DNA of 64,000 nucleotides from Alphaproteobacteria bacterium (GTDB taxonomy: Bacteria > Pseudomonadota > Alphaproteobacteria > Micropepsales > Micropepsaceae), in assembly GCA_947473475.1 (NCBI GenBank), contig CANJBZ010000015.1, forward strand, positions 25,862 to 89,861, written 5' to 3'. Numbering within the stretch: the first letter of the stretch is position 1; each line of letters opens with the position of its first letter. Under the pieces are notes generated by a model. That model was given only the letters and a program-made list of their open reading frames with translations, did not search any database and was not told where the DNA came from. Both the position numbers and the translations under genes were made by a program. Below are positions 62,834-64,000 of this stretch, piece after piece.

Positions 62834-62923
62834 ATGGGCCGATTGCAAGACAAAGTAGCGAGCATCGGGCTGGGTGGGTTCGGCAGTCGTCTGCATCGGG
62901 CAAGTCTGCCTTGCAGGCCTTGA
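62834..62923 (+). pseudogene. 5' remnant of a short-chain dehydrogenase
   Basis: A good ribosome site (CAGGAG) and ATG open MGRLQDKVA, the typical start of an SDR just before the TGxxxGIG nucleotide-binding loop. The sequence then diverges (SIGLGGFGSRL) and stops after 29 codons. Interpreted as an SDR gene cut by a deletion near 62861. The evidence is only nine residues plus the ribosome site, so it is tentative. Confidence 0.4.
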
Positions 62924-62994
62924 ACCGGACTGGTTTTGTCGTTCCAATAAGACCGTGTCCGGCTCTCAGCCGGTTTCAGACGAGGTGGAATGCA

Positions 62995-63225
62995 ATGCGG
63001 ATGTCGTCCCTGCTGTCGGACCGGCCCTCAGCCGTCGAGCGCGCATACGAATTGGCAAGAGACGGCTCCTGCGCGTCCGTGTTCGAGATCAGGAAGCAGA
63101 TGAAGATAGAAGGCTATGCGATTAGGGAACTTACGGCCGCTCCAAGCCTGACACGATCCCTCGGCAAACTTTGCGCCACTCATGCGGGCGGTACGCAAGT
63201 CACAGCGTCCATTTCGGGGAAATAA
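62995..63225 (+). CDS. small conserved alphaproteobacterial-type protein
   Basis: 76 aa from the ATG at 62995 (GAGGTGGA upstream; the frame is open to 62911). Pattern: SAVERAYELARDGSCASVFE then IRKQMKIEGY, APSLTRSLGKLC, which recalls short unannotated proteins found across alphaproteobacteria, with ERAxELARxGxCxSVxEIRxxLKxEGY and a C-terminal LxxLC. Probably helical. Function unknown. Confidence 0.6.
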   Translation: MRMSSLLSDRPSAVERAYELARDGSCASVFEIRKQMKIEGYAIRELTAAPSLTRSLGKLCATHAGGTQVTASISGK

Positions 63226-63850
63226 AGCCGCCCGCCTTCGCGTGCTTTGTGCGAGCGCGATGGAACCACATTGCCATTGCGGCGTTTCTTCTCGCCATTG
63301 AATCGAGCGGAGAATTCGACAATGGGTGTGAGACGCATACAGCCCGGAAGAAGATAAAACGGCAGGCTCATAAAGAAAGCAGAATGGCGCGAGCGCGTGC
63401 TTTGTGCGACCAGCTTCCGTGTGGCTTCCCAGTCCCCAGATGCACTTCACTTTTTTCCATGATCCAATTTGGCTATGCGCGGATCATGGAGCATGACGTC
63501 GAAATCGAGCATCACACGCCCACCAATAAGCGCATCGGTATCTTGCGCGCGTGCACAAGAAGTCGAGGCTGGGTCCTTCACGGCGAATGGGAGTAGCCTC
63601 TTATGCCCCATTTCACGCGATACAGCCGTCGCATGATGTGACGGGCCGCTTGACACCAAACGGCCGCTCCTTGCTCACGAATCGGTTCCCGGAGAGATGC
63701 CGATTGCCACCGTGTAAAATCGTCGCTGTTGGACACACAGCGCAAGTGCCCCATGCACGTATTTTCCCTTAATATGCTGGAGAGTTCACACGATTAAGGT
63801 TTCAGTTTGTTGTATTCGCAAGTCAGCGCCCAGGACGGCAACCATTCATA
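63226..63850. other. 625-bp region without recognisable gene
   Basis: Short ORFs on both strands have no recognisable motifs or ribosome sites and atypical composition. Probably intergenic debris between the small conserved gene and the IS5-family element. Confidence 0.5.
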
Positions 63851-63853
63851 CGC

Positions 63854-64000
63854 TAGGGCGTGTCGTCATTTAAGCCAAACGATAGCGCAAACCAAATGCA
63901 GTCCTGCGAGAAAGTTTCGCGCGGTTTTCTCGTATCGGGTAGCGATGCCTCGAAAATGCTTGATGATGCAGAAGAAACGCTCGACGAGATTGCGTTCGCA
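63854..64000 (-). mobile_element. IS5-family insertion sequence, right end, runs off window
   Basis: The inferred end is GGCGTGTCGTCATTTAAGCC just after a CTAG at 63853-63856, fitting TA-type or CTAG target duplication of the IS427/IS1031 groups. The transposase reading frame occupies almost all of the remainder. The other end, the length and the inverted-repeat partner lie outside the window. Confidence 0.7.
63866..64000 (-). CDS. IS5-family transposase, C-terminal part
   Basis: 44 residues are visible: CERNLVERFFCIIKHFRGIA and TRYEKTARNFLAGLHLVCAI then VWLK. This is the end of the DDE transposase with the catalytic Glu in RNLVERFF and the conserved KHFRxxATRYEK block of IS5-family orfB/InsD-type proteins. 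The gene continues beyond 64000. It is likely active or recently active because the end is well conserved. Confidence 0.9.
   Translation of the reverse strand, partial: CERNLVERFFCIIKHFRGIATRYEKTARNFLAGLHLVCAIVWLK

Noticed and set aside
63180..63371. Minus-strand 63-codon ORF before the IS element
   Set aside because: Overlaps the end of the small conserved gene, with no ribosome site or motif.
1..64000. CRISPR arrays, rRNA, tRNA or riboswitches
   Set aside because: No regularly spaced direct repeats, no rRNA-like stretches and no cloverleaf or known riboswitch pattern was seen by eye; a tRNAscan or Infernal run would be decisive.

Overview
The window reads as a gene-dense, high-GC alphaproteobacterial chromosome segment. 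The pointers are a FixN/CcoN-type cbb3 oxidase gene, many Tat- and Sec-exported oxidoreductases, TTGAT-N4-ATCAA (FNR/FixK) boxes, PilB-type MsrB, short intergenic palindromes typical of alphaproteobacteria, and an IS5-family transposase. A soil or sediment lineage resembling Rhizomicrobium/Micropepsaceae is possible, but that is a guess. No rRNA, tRNA or CRISPR array was seen.

Layout. (1) 1-7.9 kb: four tandem TPR/GT41 (SPINDLY-type, O-GlcNAc-transferase-like) genes with very different TPR lengths. (2) 8-12.8 kb: an exported M16 zinc peptidase and a Tat-signal thiamine-pyrophosphate enzyme. (3) 12.9-44.4 kb: a long run of exported redox genes: NHL and Vgb beta-propellers, PQQ dehydrogenases, c-type cytochromes, a flavin oxidase, an xanthine-dehydrogenase-family molybdoenzyme, cupins, VOC proteins, a GH3-fold ligase, a ModE/ModA pair and MsrAB. 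Interleaved are four paralogs of an uncharacterised exported family recognised by KPSWYGESVGHYE-like, CWPxGxP and CAEN motifs and a C-terminal DF. I read this as a periplasmic oxidation island whose electrons go to cytochromes. FNR-type boxes precede two of its genes and a molybdate-type palindrome precedes modA. (4) 44.5-49.6 kb: an NRAMP-family transporter with a frameshift, an alpha/beta hydrolase, and an unusual fusion of an ATP-grasp-like region to an M32 carboxypeptidase. (5) 49.7-56.1 kb: a cNMP-binding protein, a small secreted protein, a TonB-dependent receptor, a TPR protein, a PAP2 phosphatase and a diacylglycerol-kinase-like gene. Three promoter regions here carry 11-bp-periodic CTGTCAC-type direct repeats that look like Pho boxes. 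(6) 56-64 kb: a decay zone with a truncated metallophosphoesterase, a ccoN with an amber stop and a lost 3' end joined to the tail of a hybrid histidine kinase, a UDP-galactopyranose-mutase tail, a truncated short-chain dehydrogenase, and an IS5-family element running off the window. Intact genes in this zone are a DsbA-like protein, a methyltransferase, a response regulator, a GH5-like glycoside hydrolase and a small conserved protein.

The most interesting items are the ATP-grasp/M32 fusion, the molybdoenzyme lacking its expected catalytic glutamate, the four-member exported family tied to quinoprotein/cytochrome genes, the inferred Pho-regulated TonB/lipid-phosphatase cluster, and the cluster of deletion scars. 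All family calls were made by reading motifs; no database search was run.
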